From a virus: a stretch of 42,723 nt of DNA. The notes under the pieces were generated by a model. It worked only from the letters and a program-made list of their open reading frames with translations, did not search any database and had not been told where the DNA came from. Both the position numbers and the translations under genes were made by a program. Below are positions 21,077-30,197 of the stretch, one piece after another (the first letter of the stretch is position 1; each line of letters begins with the position of its first letter). The stretch spans positions 1-42,723 of IMG/VR virus record IMGVR_UViG_3300049459_000143; one strand, written 5' to 3'.

Positions 21077-21224
21077 GCTGGTTCCGTGTGAGCGCATCAG
21101 CGAAAGTGATGAAGACGTCGCTCTCAATGGCGACCTTTGGGCATTGAAGGATCGGGCGGTGAACCTGCTCGACACCTGTGCTGATCAGGTCGACGCTCAG
21201 ATCCTTCGCAGCAAGAGCAAATAG
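20952..21224 (+). CDS. Rz1-like outer-membrane lipoprotein spanin, first set
   Basis: Starts at TTG 20952 with AGGAAAG upstream, inside the Rz gene. The signal peptide ends in the lipobox LTAC with Cys23; the mature part begins GANQPAPG and is 68 residues, longer than lambda Rz1. It overlaps Rz by 125 bases and then extends past it. It pairs with the i-spanin encoded at 20645. Confidence 0.85.
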   Translation: MKTSSVKARLFASGLISLCLTACGANQPAPGKTTTLRLEPPELVPCERISESDEDVALNGDLWALKDRAVNLLDTCADQVDAQILRSKSK

Positions 21225-21226
21225 CC

Positions 21227-21409
21227 ATGACATGTACCGGATGCGCTGCGCGGCGCGAACGAATGAAGAGGTGGATGAATGTTAGTTACGAGCGAGCACG
21301 CGACCTCTTTGTTGGAAAGGGTAGTGGCAGCACAGGAAGCCCAGGCCAAGGCGATGCAACTGATAGCCGAGCGCCTCGACCTTCTGATTCAGGCGATGGC
21401 AGAGGGTGA
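21227..21409 (+). CDS. Small CxxC protein, 60 aa
   Basis: Begins MTCTGCAARRERMKRWMNVS, a start shared by many short phage proteins placed after spanins. The first 25 residues may bind a metal through two Cys; the rest is low-complexity. It overlaps the next small gene in another frame, so its C-terminal part may be unconstrained. Confidence 0.5.
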   Translation: MTCTGCAARRERMKRWMNVSYERARDLFVGKGSGSTGSPGQGDATDSRAPRPSDSGDGRG

Positions 21410-21467
21410 GCCAGAAGACCCTGACGCGCAGCCTCTCACATATATGGACGGGTCACCGTGCCGCTGA
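21279..21467 (+). CDS. Small coiled-coil protein, 62 aa
   Basis: MLVTSEHATSLLERVVAAQE continues into a leucine-rich helix (MQLIAERLDLLIQAMAEG) and ends LTYMDGSPCR. It overlaps the CxxC gene at its start and the HNH gene (GTG 21458) at its end. Helical periodicity is clear; function is unknown. Confidence 0.55.
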   Translation: MLVTSEHATSLLERVVAAQEAQAKAMQLIAERLDLLIQAMAEGEPEDPDAQPLTYMDGSPCR

Positions 21468-21832
21468 GACCGCAGAAGCCGTGCAATGCTCAGGGTTGTA
21501 ACGTGCTCACCCGCAACCCTCGGTACTGCGATGCTCATGCGCATCTGCTCAAGAGTGCAGCGCGTGCCAAGCCTCGCGAGAGCAGCACCAAACGCCATTA
21601 CAACTACAAGTGGCAGCAGGCTCGGGCAGGCTGGCTGGTCAAGCATCCGCTGTGTGTTCACTGCGACCAGCGTGGTCGAGTTACCGAGGCCAGTGATGTC
21701 GACCACATCATTCCTCACAAAGGTGACATGACCCTGTTCTGGGACCGCACCAACTGGCAAAGCCTATGCGGCCCTTGCCACTCAGCCAAAACAGCTGCTG
21801 AGGATGGTGGATTCGGCAACGCACGGCGCTGA
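21458..21832 (+). CDS. HNH endonuclease
   Basis: A 124-residue HNH nuclease with a zinc ribbon. Active-site features: CVHCDQRGR, DVDHIIPHKG (the catalytic DH) and NWQSLCGPCHSAKT (His/Asn ring and the second Cys pair). HNH proteins adjacent to terminase are required for cos cleavage in several HK97-like phages. GTG 21458 is the start. A 160-base non-coding gap then precedes TerS. Confidence 0.92.
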   Translation: MPLRPQKPCNAQGCNVLTRNPRYCDAHAHLLKSAARAKPRESSTKRHYNYKWQQARAGWLVKHPLCVHCDQRGRVTEASDVDHIIPHKGDMTLFWDRTNWQSLCGPCHSAKTAAEDGGFGNARR

Positions 21833-21992
21833 AATGCAAAAAAAGGTCGAAAAAACAGAAAAAATGCTTGAAATGAGACGAATTCTCGTTTCAGGGGTGG
21901 GGGAGGGTCAAAAGTCCAGGGCCTTTGGCTTCTAGACCGCGCCCTCAGCCTTTCTTACACACCCGCGAAATTAAAAATCCAGGAGTTGCGCG
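21833..21992. other. Gap before terminase: candidate cos region
   Basis: No gene. Three A tracts (21838-21844, 21850-21855, 21859-21864) lie at roughly helical spacing, which bends DNA. A stem follows: TGAAATGAGA (21869-21878), loop CGAAT, TCTCGTTTCA (21884-21893), with one G-U pair. Location between HNH and TerS is where cos lies in related phages; the cut site is not identified. Confidence 0.45.
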
Positions 21993-22478
21993 ATGGGAGG
22001 CACCGCCACGGTCGCCGGCCGTGGTCGCAAACCCAAGCCGACGGCCAAGAAACAGCTGGCCGGTAACCCTGGCAAGCGGGCGCTGAACACCGCCGAGCCA
22101 CAGTTTTCGAAGATCACACAGATCGACCCGCCCGAGTGGTTCAGCGAACGGGCGGCCACCATGTGGAACATGATCGTTCCCGAGCTGCTGCGCGAGAACG
22201 TCGTTGCGATCACCGATCTGCATAACGTCGAAGCCTTCTGCAGCGCCTATGACAACTGGCGCATTGCGCAGGAATCGATACGGCAGCACGGAATTATCGT
22301 GACGGGAGCAACCGGCGGCCCAATGAAGAACCCCGCCCTGACCGCCGCCAACGAAACCATGCGGCAGATGGTGACCTTTGGGTCGATGCTGGGTCTTGAT
22401 CCAGCCAGCCGCACGCGCTTGATTGGTGGTAACAAGGAGAAAGAAACCAACGAATTTGCAAACCTGCTGAGATCCTGA
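21993..22478 (+). CDS. terS: Terminase small subunit, P27 family
   Basis: A 161-residue P27-type TerS: basic N-terminus ([20 protein letters not shown]), a helical centre ([20 protein letters not shown]) and the family end [15 protein letters not shown]. It recognises cos and recruits TerL. Coupled to terL by overlap of its stop with the next ATG. Confidence 0.92.
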   Translation: MGGTATVAGRGRKPKPTAKKQLAGNPGKRALNTAEPQFSKITQIDPPEWFSERAATMWNMIVPELLRENVVAITDLHNVEAFCSAYDNWRIAQESIRQHGIIVTGATGGPMKNPALTAANETMRQMVTFGSMLGLDPASRTRLIGGNKEKETNEFANLLRS

Positions 22479-24199
22479 TGACCAAAGCCCTGCATCCCAA
22501 CGTCGACAAGGCGATGGCGTGGGGTAGGTCTGTGCTCCGTGGGAAGGTACCGGCTTGCCGTTATATCCATCAGGCGATCCAGCGTCACTTCGACGACTTG
22601 GCCGCCAGCCGCAAGCGCGGGTACCGTTTCAAATTCGACCCGGCCAAGGCCGAGAAGAAGCTAAAGCTGATCCAGCTGCTCCCCCACACTAAGGGCGAAT
22701 GGGCGTTCAAGCGGCAACTGATCAGCCTTGAGCCATGGCAGTTGTTCGGCTTGGCGGTCACGTTTGGTTGGGTAAAGAAGAAGGGCGGCCACCGCCGGTT
22801 CCGGGAAAGCTACTGGGAAGTGCCCCGCAAGAACGGGAAATCAGTTGTCGCGGGTGGCGTAGGCATCAGCATGTTTGTTGCCGATGGCGAGTTCGGCGCC
22901 GAAGTGTACGCAGGTGCGACGACTGAGAAGCAGGCATGGGAGGTTTTCCGTCCTGCGAAGCTGATGGTCAGCAAGTCACCAATGCTGGTCCAGGCTGCAG
23001 GGATCGAGGTAAATGCCTCGAACATGAACATCCCGTCTGACTTCAGTCGCTTCGAGCCGCTGATTGGTAACCCTGGCGACGGTGCATCGCCCAGCTGCGC
23101 GATTGTGGACGAATATCACGAACATCCTACTTCGGCCCAATACGACACCATGCTTACCGGCATGGGCGCACGCCGGCAACCGCTGATGTTCATCATCACT
23201 ACCGCCGGCGCTGACATTGAGGGCCCGTGCTACGACAAGCGCCGCCAGGTAGTTGAGATGCTCGCCGGTACCGTCCCAGACGAAGAGTTGTTCGGCTGGA
23301 TCTGGACACTGGACGAGGGTGACGACTGGACAGACCCTAAGATGCTGGCCAAGGCCAACCCGAACCACGGAGTTTCGGTGTTCCAGGAGTACTTGGAAAG
23401 TCAGCAGGCCCGGGCAATACGCTCGGCGCGATTCGCAAACACCTTCAAAACGAAACACCTGAATCTTTGGGTCAGCGCAAAGTCCGGCTTCTTCAACATG
23501 GAAGACTGGAAAGCCTGTGAAGACACCACGCTTACGCTCGATCAATTCGAGGGCCAAGAGTGGATTGCGGGCTTCGACTTGGCCCGCAAGCTGGACATGA
23601 ACTCGCGGGCTCGCCTGTTCTGGCGAGTCATCGACGGCAAAACTCACTATTACAGCGTGGGCCCGAAGTTCTGGGTGCCATATGACACGGCCTACAACAC
23701 CGACAACAAGCGCATGTCGGAGCGCTATCAGGCATGGATCAACTCGGGACATCTGGAAGTAACCGACGGCGCCGAGATCGACTACCGGGAGATCCTTGAG
23801 GACACCAAGGAGGCGAACCACGTTGCACCTTTGCGTGAGTCCCCCATCGACCCGCACGGCGCAACGGGCCTGAGTCACGACCTCGACGACGAGGGTTTCA
23901 ACCCGATCACCATCACCCAGAACTACACGAACATGTCTGACGCCATGAAAGAGCTTGAGGCGGCTGTAACTGCCGGCCGGTTCCACCATGACGGTAATCC
24001 CATAATGACCTGGTGTATCGGCAACGTGATCGGCAAGTGTCTGCCGGGCAACGACGACGTCGTGCGCCCGATCAAGCAGGGCGACGACAACAAGATCGAC
24101 GGCGCGGTAGCGCTGATAATGACGATAGGCCGGATCCTAGCGAACGCAGATGTTCAGGGCTCTGTCGACGACTTCCTTTCCAGACCGATGAGCATGTGA
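22478..24199 (+). CDS. terL: Terminase large subunit
   Basis: A 573-residue packaging ATPase/nuclease of the Terminase_1 (HK97) type. Walker A-like VPRKNGKS lies near residue 119; Walker B is [10 protein letters not shown]; the C-terminal RNase H-like nuclease includes [12 protein letters not shown] with the metal-binding Asp. Length is typical. It drives genome packaging into proheads via the portal. Confidence 0.96.
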   Translation: MTKALHPNVDKAMAWGRSVLRGKVPACRYIHQAIQRHFDDLAASRKRGYRFKFDPAKAEKKLKLIQLLPHTKGEWAFKRQLISLEPWQLFGLAVTFGWVKKKGGHRRFRESYWEVPRKNGKSVVAGGVGISMFVADGEFGAEVYAGATTEKQAWEVFRPAKLMVSKSPMLVQAAGIEVNASNMNIPSDFSRFEPLIGNPGDGASPSCAIVDEYHEHPTSAQYDTMLTGMGARRQPLMFIITTAGADIEGPCYDKRRQVVEMLAGTVPDEELFGWIWTLDEGDDWTDPKMLAKANPNHGVSVFQEYLESQQARAIRSARFANTFKTKHLNLWVSAKSGFFNMEDWKACEDTTLTLDQFEGQEWIAGFDLARKLDMNSRARLFWRVIDGKTHYYSVGPKFWVPYDTAYNTDNKRMSERYQAWINSGHLEVTDGAEIDYREILEDTKEANHVAPLRESPIDPHGATGLSHDLDDEGFNPITITQNYTNMSDAMKELEAAVTAGRFHHDGNPIMTWCIGNVIGKCLPGNDDVVRPIKQGDDNKIDGAVALIMTIGRILANADVQGSVDDFLSRPMSM

Positions 24200-25470
24200 T
24201 GGCAGATACCGATTACAGCATTGACCTGCGCACCCGCAGTCCTTTTTGGGCGCGCATGGCGAGCTTCTTCGTTGGCGGCCGTCTGGTTACCCCGGAAAAA
24301 GGCTCTCAAACTGGACCGGTGTCGGCTTCTGGCGCGGTAGGGGACTCAGTCGTCAATGACGAGCGCTCGCTACAGATCTCGACTGTCTTCGCGTGCGTTC
24401 GGCTTATCTCAAGCGTGACCGCATGCATGCCGCTGGATGTCTTTGAAACCAAGGGCGATGAACGCACGAAAGTCGATCTCAACAACCCTTTAGCCCGGTT
24501 GCTACGCTACATGCCGAATCAGTACATGACTGCATTCGATTTTCGCGTAGCGATGACCATGCAGCTCTGCTTCTACGGGAACGCTTACGCGCTGATTCAG
24601 CGTAACTCCGCTGGCGACGTCGTCAGTCTCCTGCCTCTGATGTCCGTGAACATGGATGTGAGGATGGAGGAAAAGCGGGTTGTTTACCGTTACCGGCGGG
24701 ACACTGAGTACGCAGAGTTCAAGCAAAGCGAGATTTTTCACCTCAAGGGGTTCGGTTTTAACGGTTTGGTCGGGCTCTCTCCCATAGCCTTCGGTGCGAA
24801 GACCGCTGGCGTTGCAGTTGCAATGGAAGATCAGCAGCGTGACTTTTACGCGAACGGAGCGAAATCTCCCCAGCTTTTGATGACCGGCGACGGCAAGGTT
24901 CTGAACAAAGATCAGCGCGCTCAGCTGGAAGAGAACTTCAAGGAAATCTCCGGGGGGCCGGTAAAGAAACGTCTTTGGATTCTCGAAGGTGGATTCACCA
25001 CCCAAGCAATCGGCGTGAGCCCGCAAGATGCCGAAACAATGGCAGCCCGGAAATTCCAGGTGAGCGAGCTCGCTCGCTTCTTCGGTGTCCCGCCGCACCT
25101 GGTGGGGGATGTTGAGAAATCCACCAGTTGGGGCTCCGGTATTGAACAGCAGAACCTCGGGTTTTTGCAGTACACCATGGACCCCTATCTGGAGATCTGG
25201 GAGACGGCCATCGTGCGATGGCTGGTTAAGCAAGCAGATGTAGGTCGCTATCACGCTGAGCACAACCGAGATGGCCTCCTGAGTGGTGACTCCACGGCCA
25301 GGGCGAACTACATGAAGACGTTGGTGGACACTGGCCTGCTGACTATCAACGAAGGGCGCAGGGTCAACAACAGGCCGCCGCTGCCTGGAGGTGACGTGGC
25401 CACGAGACAATCGCAAAACGTGCCACTTGATCAACTTGGCAAAACGAACCCCGCCCCGAGCGGGGTTTAG
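24199..25470 (+). CDS. Portal protein, HK97 family
   Basis: A 423-residue portal: VFACVRLISSVTACMPLDVF, NPLARLLRYMPNQYMTAFDF and the FGVPPHLVGD motif are diagnostic. I start at ATG 24199 overlapping the terL stop; the longer frame upstream only reads through terL. It forms the dodecameric vertex for DNA entry and exit. A terminator hairpin overlaps its stop codon. Confidence 0.95.
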   Translation: MADTDYSIDLRTRSPFWARMASFFVGGRLVTPEKGSQTGPVSASGAVGDSVVNDERSLQISTVFACVRLISSVTACMPLDVFETKGDERTKVDLNNPLARLLRYMPNQYMTAFDFRVAMTMQLCFYGNAYALIQRNSAGDVVSLLPLMSVNMDVRMEEKRVVYRYRRDTEYAEFKQSEIFHLKGFGFNGLVGLSPIAFGAKTAGVAVAMEDQQRDFYANGAKSPQLLMTGDGKVLNKDQRAQLEENFKEISGGPVKKRLWILEGGFTTQAIGVSPQDAETMAARKFQVSELARFFGVPPHLVGDVEKSTSWGSGIEQQNLGFLQYTMDPYLEIWETAIVRWLVKQADVGRYHAEHNRDGLLSGDSTARANYMKTLVDTGLLTINEGRRVNNRPPLPGGDVATRQSQNVPLDQLGKTNPAPSGV

Positions 25471-25475
25471 TTTTT
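25447..25475 (+). terminator. Terminator overlapping the portal stop codon
   Basis: AACCCCGC (25447-25454), loop CCCGA, GCGGGGTT (25460-25467), then TAGTTTTT. It lies within the late operon, so it should only stop unmodified polymerase and may tune relative transcript levels. Confidence 0.75.
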
Positions 25476-25488
25476 CTGGAGCTATGAA

Positions 25489-26151
25489 ATGTCCACAGTT
25501 CAAAAGACGCTCGCCTTCGATCAGGCGGAAATCAAATTCTCATCGGGCGGCAAACAGGGCGTTTTTGAAGGTTACGCCAGTGTCTTTGGGGTAACTGATT
25601 CCGATGGCGACATCATCCTCCCCGGCGCATTCAAGAAAGCCCTGGAGGGTCAAAGCCGCCAAGTTGGCATGTTTTTTAACCACAAAACGTGGGAGATCCC
25701 GGTCGGCAAGTGGCAGACGCTTGAGGAAGACGCCAAGGGCCTGCTTGTGCGGGGCGAGCTGACGCCGGGTCACTCAGGAGCCACGGACCTCAAGGCCGCG
25801 ATGGAGCACGGAACAGTCGGTGGAATGTCCGTTGGTTTCTCCGTGACCAAGGATGACTACAACCTGATTGACACCGGCCGAGCGTTCAAGAATGTCGCCG
25901 CCCTCCGTGAGATCAGCATCTGCACGTTCCCTGCAAATGAGCAGGCAACCATCGAATCCATGAAAAGCCTGGAATCGATCACCTCTATCCGCGATGTAGA
26001 GCACTGGCTGAGGGATTCGGCTGGCCTCTCGAAATCGCAAGCGCTGGGCTTCATCGCCCGGTTTAAGTCCGCAGTTCGGAGCGATTCCGAAGGTGGCGAA
26101 TTTACCGCGATCCTCGATCGCCTCAAGTCCTTCCCATCTACAGGAAATTGA
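25489..26151 (+). CDS. HK97-family prohead protease (S78)
   Basis: A 220-residue serine protease that processes the capsid. Family features: VFEGYASVFGVTDSDGDIIL, the His in MFFNHKT, and Ser in LREISICTFPANEQA. Encoded directly before the major capsid gene. Its C-terminal extension (about 160-220) could act as scaffold. Confidence 0.95.
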   Translation: MSTVQKTLAFDQAEIKFSSGGKQGVFEGYASVFGVTDSDGDIILPGAFKKALEGQSRQVGMFFNHKTWEIPVGKWQTLEEDAKGLLVRGELTPGHSGATDLKAAMEHGTVGGMSVGFSVTKDDYNLIDTGRAFKNVAALREISICTFPANEQATIESMKSLESITSIRDVEHWLRDSAGLSKSQALGFIARFKSAVRSDSEGGEFTAILDRLKSFPSTGN

Positions 26152-26153
26152 TC

Positions 26154-27317
26154 ATGTCCGAATTGGCACAGATCCAGAAAGCCATCGAAGACGCTCAGAA
26201 GAACATGACTGAGCTGTTTGATGCGCAGAAAAAAGAAATCACCGCTACTGGTGAGGTCAGCAAGAAAATCCAGACCGATCTGCAGACCGTGCAGGACGAG
26301 TTGAAGACCGCAGGTACTCGCCTGTTTGACCTGGAATCGAAGCTGGCATCCGGCGAACTCGACAACCCGGAAAACAAGAAGTCCTTTGCCGAAAAGGCGG
26401 CGGAAGACCTGAAAAAAGGTTGGAACGGTTCGACCTCCGGCAAAGTTGACGTGAAGAGCTTCAGCAAAGCGCTTGGCAGTGGCGCTGGCTCCGCGGGCAC
26501 TCTGGTTCAGCCGCAACGCAATGCGGGCATCCTGATGCCTGGGCTGCGCCGCCTGACCATTCGCGATCTTTTGGCGCAGGGTCGAACCACGTCGAACGCC
26601 ATTGAATACGTGCGCGAGAATGTGTTCACCAACAGCGCTGCTCCCGTTGCCGAAGGCAACCTCAAGCCTGAATCACAGCTCACCTTCACCAAGGAAACGG
26701 CGAACGTTCGAACCATCGCTCACTGGATCCAGGCGTCTCGCCAGATCATGGACGATGCTCCGATGCTCGAGTCGTACGTGAACACCCGCCTGCTGTTCGG
26801 TCTGGATCTGGTCGAAGAGGGTCAACTGCTCAACGGTGACGGCACTGGCGACAACCTGCTTGGCCTCAACCAAGTGGCGAGCGCCTACGACACCGCCTTG
26901 AACGCTACCGGTGATACCCGTGCCGACCAGATCGCGCACGCGATCTTCCAGACCAGCGAGTCCGAATTCGAGGCCTCCGGCCTGATCCTTAACCCGCGCG
27001 ACTGGCACGCGATTGCCTTGCTGAAGGATGCTGATGGACGCTACATCTTCGGCGGCCCGGCTGCATTCGCCGCGAAGGTCATGTGGGGCCTGCCAGTGGT
27101 GGCAACCAAGGCTCAGGCACAAGGCACCTTCACCGTCGGCGGCTTCGATCTGGCATCCCAGATCTGGGACCGCATGGACGCAACCATCGAGGTCAGCAAC
27201 CAAGACCGCGATAACTTCGTGAAGAACATGCTGACCATCTTGTGTGAAGAGCGCCTGGCGGTGACCCACTACCGTCCAACCGCGATCATCAAAGGCACTT
27301 TCACCCCGGCGGCATAA
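26154..27317 (+). CDS. Major capsid protein, HK97 fold
   Basis: A 387-residue HK97-type capsid precursor. Residues 1-100 are a coiled-coil delta domain (scaffold) likely removed by the protease; the mature coat begins around the Gly/Ser-rich LGSGAGSAGTLVQPQ. Core segments SNAIEYVRENVF, LTFTKETANVRTIAHWIQAS and LLNGDGTGDNLLGL are diagnostic. I use ATG 26154 with AGGAA upstream instead of TTG 26148. Confidence 0.95.
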   Translation: MSELAQIQKAIEDAQKNMTELFDAQKKEITATGEVSKKIQTDLQTVQDELKTAGTRLFDLESKLASGELDNPENKKSFAEKAAEDLKKGWNGSTSGKVDVKSFSKALGSGAGSAGTLVQPQRNAGILMPGLRRLTIRDLLAQGRTTSNAIEYVRENVFTNSAAPVAEGNLKPESQLTFTKETANVRTIAHWIQASRQIMDDAPMLESYVNTRLLFGLDLVEEGQLLNGDGTGDNLLGLNQVASAYDTALNATGDTRADQIAHAIFQTSESEFEASGLILNPRDWHAIALLKDADGRYIFGGPAAFAAKVMWGLPVVATKAQAQGTFTVGGFDLASQIWDRMDATIEVSNQDRDNFVKNMLTILCEERLAVTHYRPTAIIKGTFTPAA

Positions 27318-27354
27318 CGAAAGGAGCGGGGCGGGCAACTGCCCCGGTTTCACC

Positions 27355-27534
27355 ATGAAAACTATTCGCGCATTGCGTCAGTTCTCTCATTACCACGCCG
27401 GTCACTTCGATCAGCACGAAAGCCGCCCGGTTTCCGATGAAATCGCTGAGGCGTTAGTCGAAATGGATTTGGCCGAATACGTCGATGCTGAAGCTCCCAA
27501 GGCCAAGGCTCCCGAGAAGGCCACCAAAAAATGA
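27355..27534 (+). CDS. Small hypothetical head-region protein, 59 aa
   Basis: A short gene between capsid and connector: MKTIRALRQFSHYHAGHFDQ, a helical middle (ISDEIAEALVEMD-like, as VSDEIAEALVEMDLAEY) and a Lys/Ala/Pro tail (APKAKAPEKATKK). Its stop overlaps the next ATG. Proteins of this type are standard at this position in HK97-like phages; function unknown. Confidence 0.72.
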   Translation: MKTIRALRQFSHYHAGHFDQHESRPVSDEIAEALVEMDLAEYVDAEAPKAKAPEKATKK

Positions 27535-27863
27535 CTGTAGCCGCTGCTGATCTGCTCCCGATTGAGCTGATTCGTCAGCACCTGCGCGTAGATTTTGACG
27601 ACGAGGACGATCTAATTGGACTTTACGCTGAGTCTGCGCTGGCGTGGGCTCTTTGGTACTGCGACAACCCAAAGCTTGTTGAGGTCTCAGACTTCCCGGC
27701 GAGCTTCAAGGCCGCGCTGTTGCTTCTGATCGGGCACTCGTATGCAAATCGTGAGGCGGTCACTGTCGGTACAACCGCGCAGCAAATGCCCATGGCTGTT
27801 GAATCGCTGCTCTGGTCGTCGCGTAACTGGTCAGGTCCTCCGGATCCAGTGGTGGCGCCGTGA
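27531..27863 (+). CDS. Head-tail connector, gp6-like
   Basis: A 110-residue adaptor of the HK97 gp6 family: LLPIELIRQHLRVDFDDEDD, YAESALAWALWYC and FKAALLLLIGHSYANRE. It would form a ring under the portal. Order (gp6-like, head closure, gp10-like, DUF3168) is the HK97 standard. Confidence 0.88.
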   Translation: MTVAAADLLPIELIRQHLRVDFDDEDDLIGLYAESALAWALWYCDNPKLVEVSDFPASFKAALLLLIGHSYANREAVTVGTTAQQMPMAVESLLWSSRNWSGPPDPVVAP

Positions 27864-28198
27864 GAGCCGGGCAGTTAAGGCATCGCGTTGATTTCCAAAC
27901 CTTAGGCCAGGTGCAGGACCCTTCCAGCGGCGAAATGGTGCCCGGTTGGACTGCGGTGTGGGCAAAGGTGCCGGCCTCTGTTACGCCGCTCAGTGCTCGC
28001 GATTTGATCGCGGCTCAGGCGGCGCAATCAGAAGCCTCGGCACGCATCGTGATTCGATATCGCGCAGGCGTTCTACCCACCATGCGCATCATTCACCGTG
28101 GTGAGGTTTACGACATCAAGGGGCCGCCGCTCCCTGATCCTGACTCTGGCCTGGAATACCTCACCATCCTGGTGGCGAAAGGAGTGAACGATGGCTGA
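27860..28198 (+). CDS. Head closure protein
   Basis: A 112-residue beta-rich protein: MRAGQLRHRVDFQTLG, EMVPGWTAVWAKVPASVTPL and IIHRGEVYDIKG are typical of the phage head-closure/SPP1 gp16-like family. The GTG start overlaps the connector's stop. It seals the connector after packaging. Confidence 0.88.
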   Translation: MRAGQLRHRVDFQTLGQVQDPSSGEMVPGWTAVWAKVPASVTPLSARDLIAAQAAQSEASARIVIRYRAGVLPTMRIIHRGEVYDIKGPPLPDPDSGLEYLTILVAKGVNDG

Positions 28199-28691
28199 CG
28201 GCATCGAGTTCAAGCTCGAGGGAATCGACTCGTTGGTTTCCAAGCTTGAGGCGATCAGCTACGACGCCAAGCGCAAGGGCGGCCGCTCCGCACTTCGCAA
28301 GGCAGCTAAAGTTGTCGCGGACGCCGCCAAGCAAAACGCCAATCGGATCGACGACCCGAAAACAGCCGCCGCTATCTACAAGAACATTGCGCTTCGATGG
28401 AACGGCAGACTGTTCAAGACCAGCGGCAACCTCGGGTTCCGAGTTGGCGTGCTTGGCGGTGCGAGGATTCCAAAGTCGAAGCCGAAAGGTGAAGACTCTG
28501 GATACCCAGGCGGCGACACGCGTTATTGGGCATTCGTCGAGTTCGGCACCTCGCACTCGGCAGCAAAGCCATTCATGCGTAATGCGCTGGCAGACAACAT
28601 CAGCCTCGCCACGAATACCTTCATCACTGAATACGAAAAAGCCATCGACCGTGCCATCCGCCGCGCGGACAAGAAAGGAACGACAGCGTGA
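28191..28691 (+). CDS. HK97 gp10-family head-tail protein
   Basis: A 166-residue basic protein with the gp10 signature: GIDSLVSKLEAISYDAKRKG, RSALRKAAKVVADAAKQNA and YWAFVEFGTSHSAAKPFMRN. It acts in head-tail joining or tail completion. It overlaps its neighbours by a few bases. Confidence 0.9.
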   Translation: MADGIEFKLEGIDSLVSKLEAISYDAKRKGGRSALRKAAKVVADAAKQNANRIDDPKTAAAIYKNIALRWNGRLFKTSGNLGFRVGVLGGARIPKSKPKGEDSGYPGGDTRYWAFVEFGTSHSAAKPFMRNALADNISLATNTFITEYEKAIDRAIRRADKKGTTA

Positions 28692-29056
28692 ACTCAGCCC
28701 CGATCTTCGCCGTGTGCGCCGCCGATGCTGGCGTGACTGCGCTGCTTGGCCTGTCTCCGACCAGGCTCTACCCATTCGGTGAAGCGCCTGAGGGCGTCGC
28801 CAAGCCCTATGCCGTCTGGCAATTGGTGACCGGCAGCCCAGAGAATTACTTGGCCGGTCGCCCAGACATGGACGGATACACGCTGCAGGTTGACGTTTAT
28901 GGCGCCACAGCCGCATCGGCCCGCGCAGTAACGGCAGTGATCAGCACCGCCATCGAGTTGAAAGCGTACGTAACTCGCTGGGGAGGCGAGAGCAAGGACA
29001 CCGAAACAAAACTCTTCCGGTCGAGCTTCGATATCGACTGGCTCGTTCCTCGATAA
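28688..29056 (+). CDS. Tail completion protein, DUF3168
   Basis: A 122-residue protein: [20 protein letters not shown] and [18 protein letters not shown] match DUF3168 (tail terminator family). GTG start overlapping the previous stop. It likely caps the tail tube at the head end. Confidence 0.88.
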   Translation: MNSAPIFAVCAADAGVTALLGLSPTRLYPFGEAPEGVAKPYAVWQLVTGSPENYLAGRPDMDGYTLQVDVYGATAASARAVTAVISTAIELKAYVTRWGGESKDTETKLFRSSFDIDWLVPR

Positions 29057-29073
29057 CCAACCCCACACCCCGG

Positions 29074-29095
29074 CCCGCCCTGTGCGGGTTTTTTT
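29074..29095 (+). terminator. Terminator before the tail tube gene
   Basis: CCCGC (29074-29078), loop CCTGT, GCGGG (29084-29088), seven T. Another within-operon terminator in the Q-controlled late unit. Confidence 0.82.
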
Positions 29096-29118
29096 ATGCC
29101 CGACATTTGGAGATCACC

Positions 29119-29850
29119 ATGTCGATTCTGTCCCAAGGAACCCAGATTTACGCCCTGGTGCGATCCCTCGCCAACCCTTCGGCGTTCGAGATCATGGAAG
29201 TCGAGTGCGCGACGACTTTCAGTCCTGGCGGTAACCCTGCCGATCCGATTGAAACAACCTGCCTCAGTCAGAAGGTGCGTACGTACATGCGCGGTCTTCG
29301 GACACCGGGCCAGGCATCGATGACGATCAACGCCGACCCTCGCATTGACTCCCATATCCGCCTTCATCAGTTGTCCGAGGACGATACCGACGAGACTATC
29401 CACTGGGCGGTTGGTTGGTCTGACGGCACTGATATTGCTCCGACCGTTGGCCTGCCTGGTGCGCTGCAGGCAATCAACCTCACGAATGGCGGCACGGGCT
29501 ACACCTCTGCGCCAACTGTAGGTCTAACCGGTGGCGGCGGTACTGGAGCGACAGCTACAGCCCAGATCGCCGACGGCAAAGTTACTGGCTTTACCATCAC
29601 CAACCCTGGCACGGGTTACACCTCGGCTCCGACCGTAGCCCTGACGGGTGGCGCAGGCAGCGGTGCAACTGCTGCAGCTGTGGTTTCTGATGAGGTGGAC
29701 TTCGTGCTGCCAACCACACGCACTTGGTTCCTCTTCGACGGTTACGTCTCCGACTTCCCGTTCGACTTCACCGCCAATGCTGTCGTAAGCACCGCCGCAA
29801 CTATCCAGCGTTCCGGTGGCTCGGCCTGGATCCGTAAGGTGGCCGCGTAA
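29119..29850 (+). CDS. Major tail tube protein with two glycine-rich repeats
   Basis: A 243-residue tail tube protein started at ATG 29119 (GGAG six bases upstream). The N-terminal part ([20 protein letters not shown]) is typical of siphophage tubes. Residues about 124-195 contain two copies of an approximately 36-residue unit around [10 protein letters not shown] and GGxGSGATA, which looks like an added surface domain of the kind seen on tail and decoration proteins. The C-terminal part returns to the tube fold ([20 protein letters not shown]). Confidence 0.86.
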   Translation: MSILSQGTQIYALVRSLANPSAFEIMEVECATTFSPGGNPADPIETTCLSQKVRTYMRGLRTPGQASMTINADPRIDSHIRLHQLSEDDTDETIHWAVGWSDGTDIAPTVGLPGALQAINLTNGGTGYTSAPTVGLTGGGGTGATATAQIADGKVTGFTITNPGTGYTSAPTVALTGGAGSGATAAAVVSDEVDFVLPTTRTWFLFDGYVSDFPFDFTANAVVSTAATIQRSGGSAWIRKVAA

Positions 29851-30197
29851 TGGACCTGAGTCTCGACAATCTCAAGAAATCCAAGGCATTCACGTCGCGC
29901 CCGGTGGAAAAGACCATCGAGTGGAAGAAAGACGGTGACGTACACAAGTTCACCACTTTTGTGCGTCCACTGTCTTACCAGACCGCGATCGGCGATATCG
30001 CCGCACATCGCGGCGCTGATCCGCTGGCGTCCCGTATTGCCGCAAGCATTTGCGACGCCGAAGGTCGTGCGGTGTTCACGGTCGCCGACATCACTGGCGA
30101 AGCCGATCCGGAGAAGGGCGCGCTTGATCCGGATCTGACAAACCTTTTGCTGATCGCTATTGGCGAAGTGCAAAACGTGGGAAAGAAGCCGAGCTAA
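29850..30197 (+). CDS. Tail assembly chaperone, G-like
   Basis: A 115-residue chaperone encoded between tail tube and tape measure, in the place of lambda G: KKSKAFTSRPVEKTIEWKKD, HKFTTFVRPLSYQTAIGD, PDLTNLLLIAIGEVQNV. Near its end lies the slippery heptamer G GGA AAG (30179-30185), correctly phased for a -1 frameshift into the next frame. It would coat the tape measure during assembly. Confidence 0.85.
   Translation: MDLSLDNLKKSKAFTSRPVEKTIEWKKDGDVHKFTTFVRPLSYQTAIGDIAAHRGADPLASRIAASICDAEGRAVFTVADITGEADPEKGALDPDLTNLLLIAIGEVQNVGKKPS

Noticed and set aside
22976-23989. 337-residue antisense frame
   Set aside because: It is the mirror of terL; GC-rich codon bias makes long antisense frames common and no domain is visible.
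24013-24198. N-terminal extension of the portal frame
   Set aside because: It overlaps terL in another frame and is low-complexity; the ATG at 24199 overlaps the terL stop as expected.
24502-25503. 333-residue antisense frame over the portal gene
   Set aside because: No ribosome site or domain; the sense strand is a clear portal protein.
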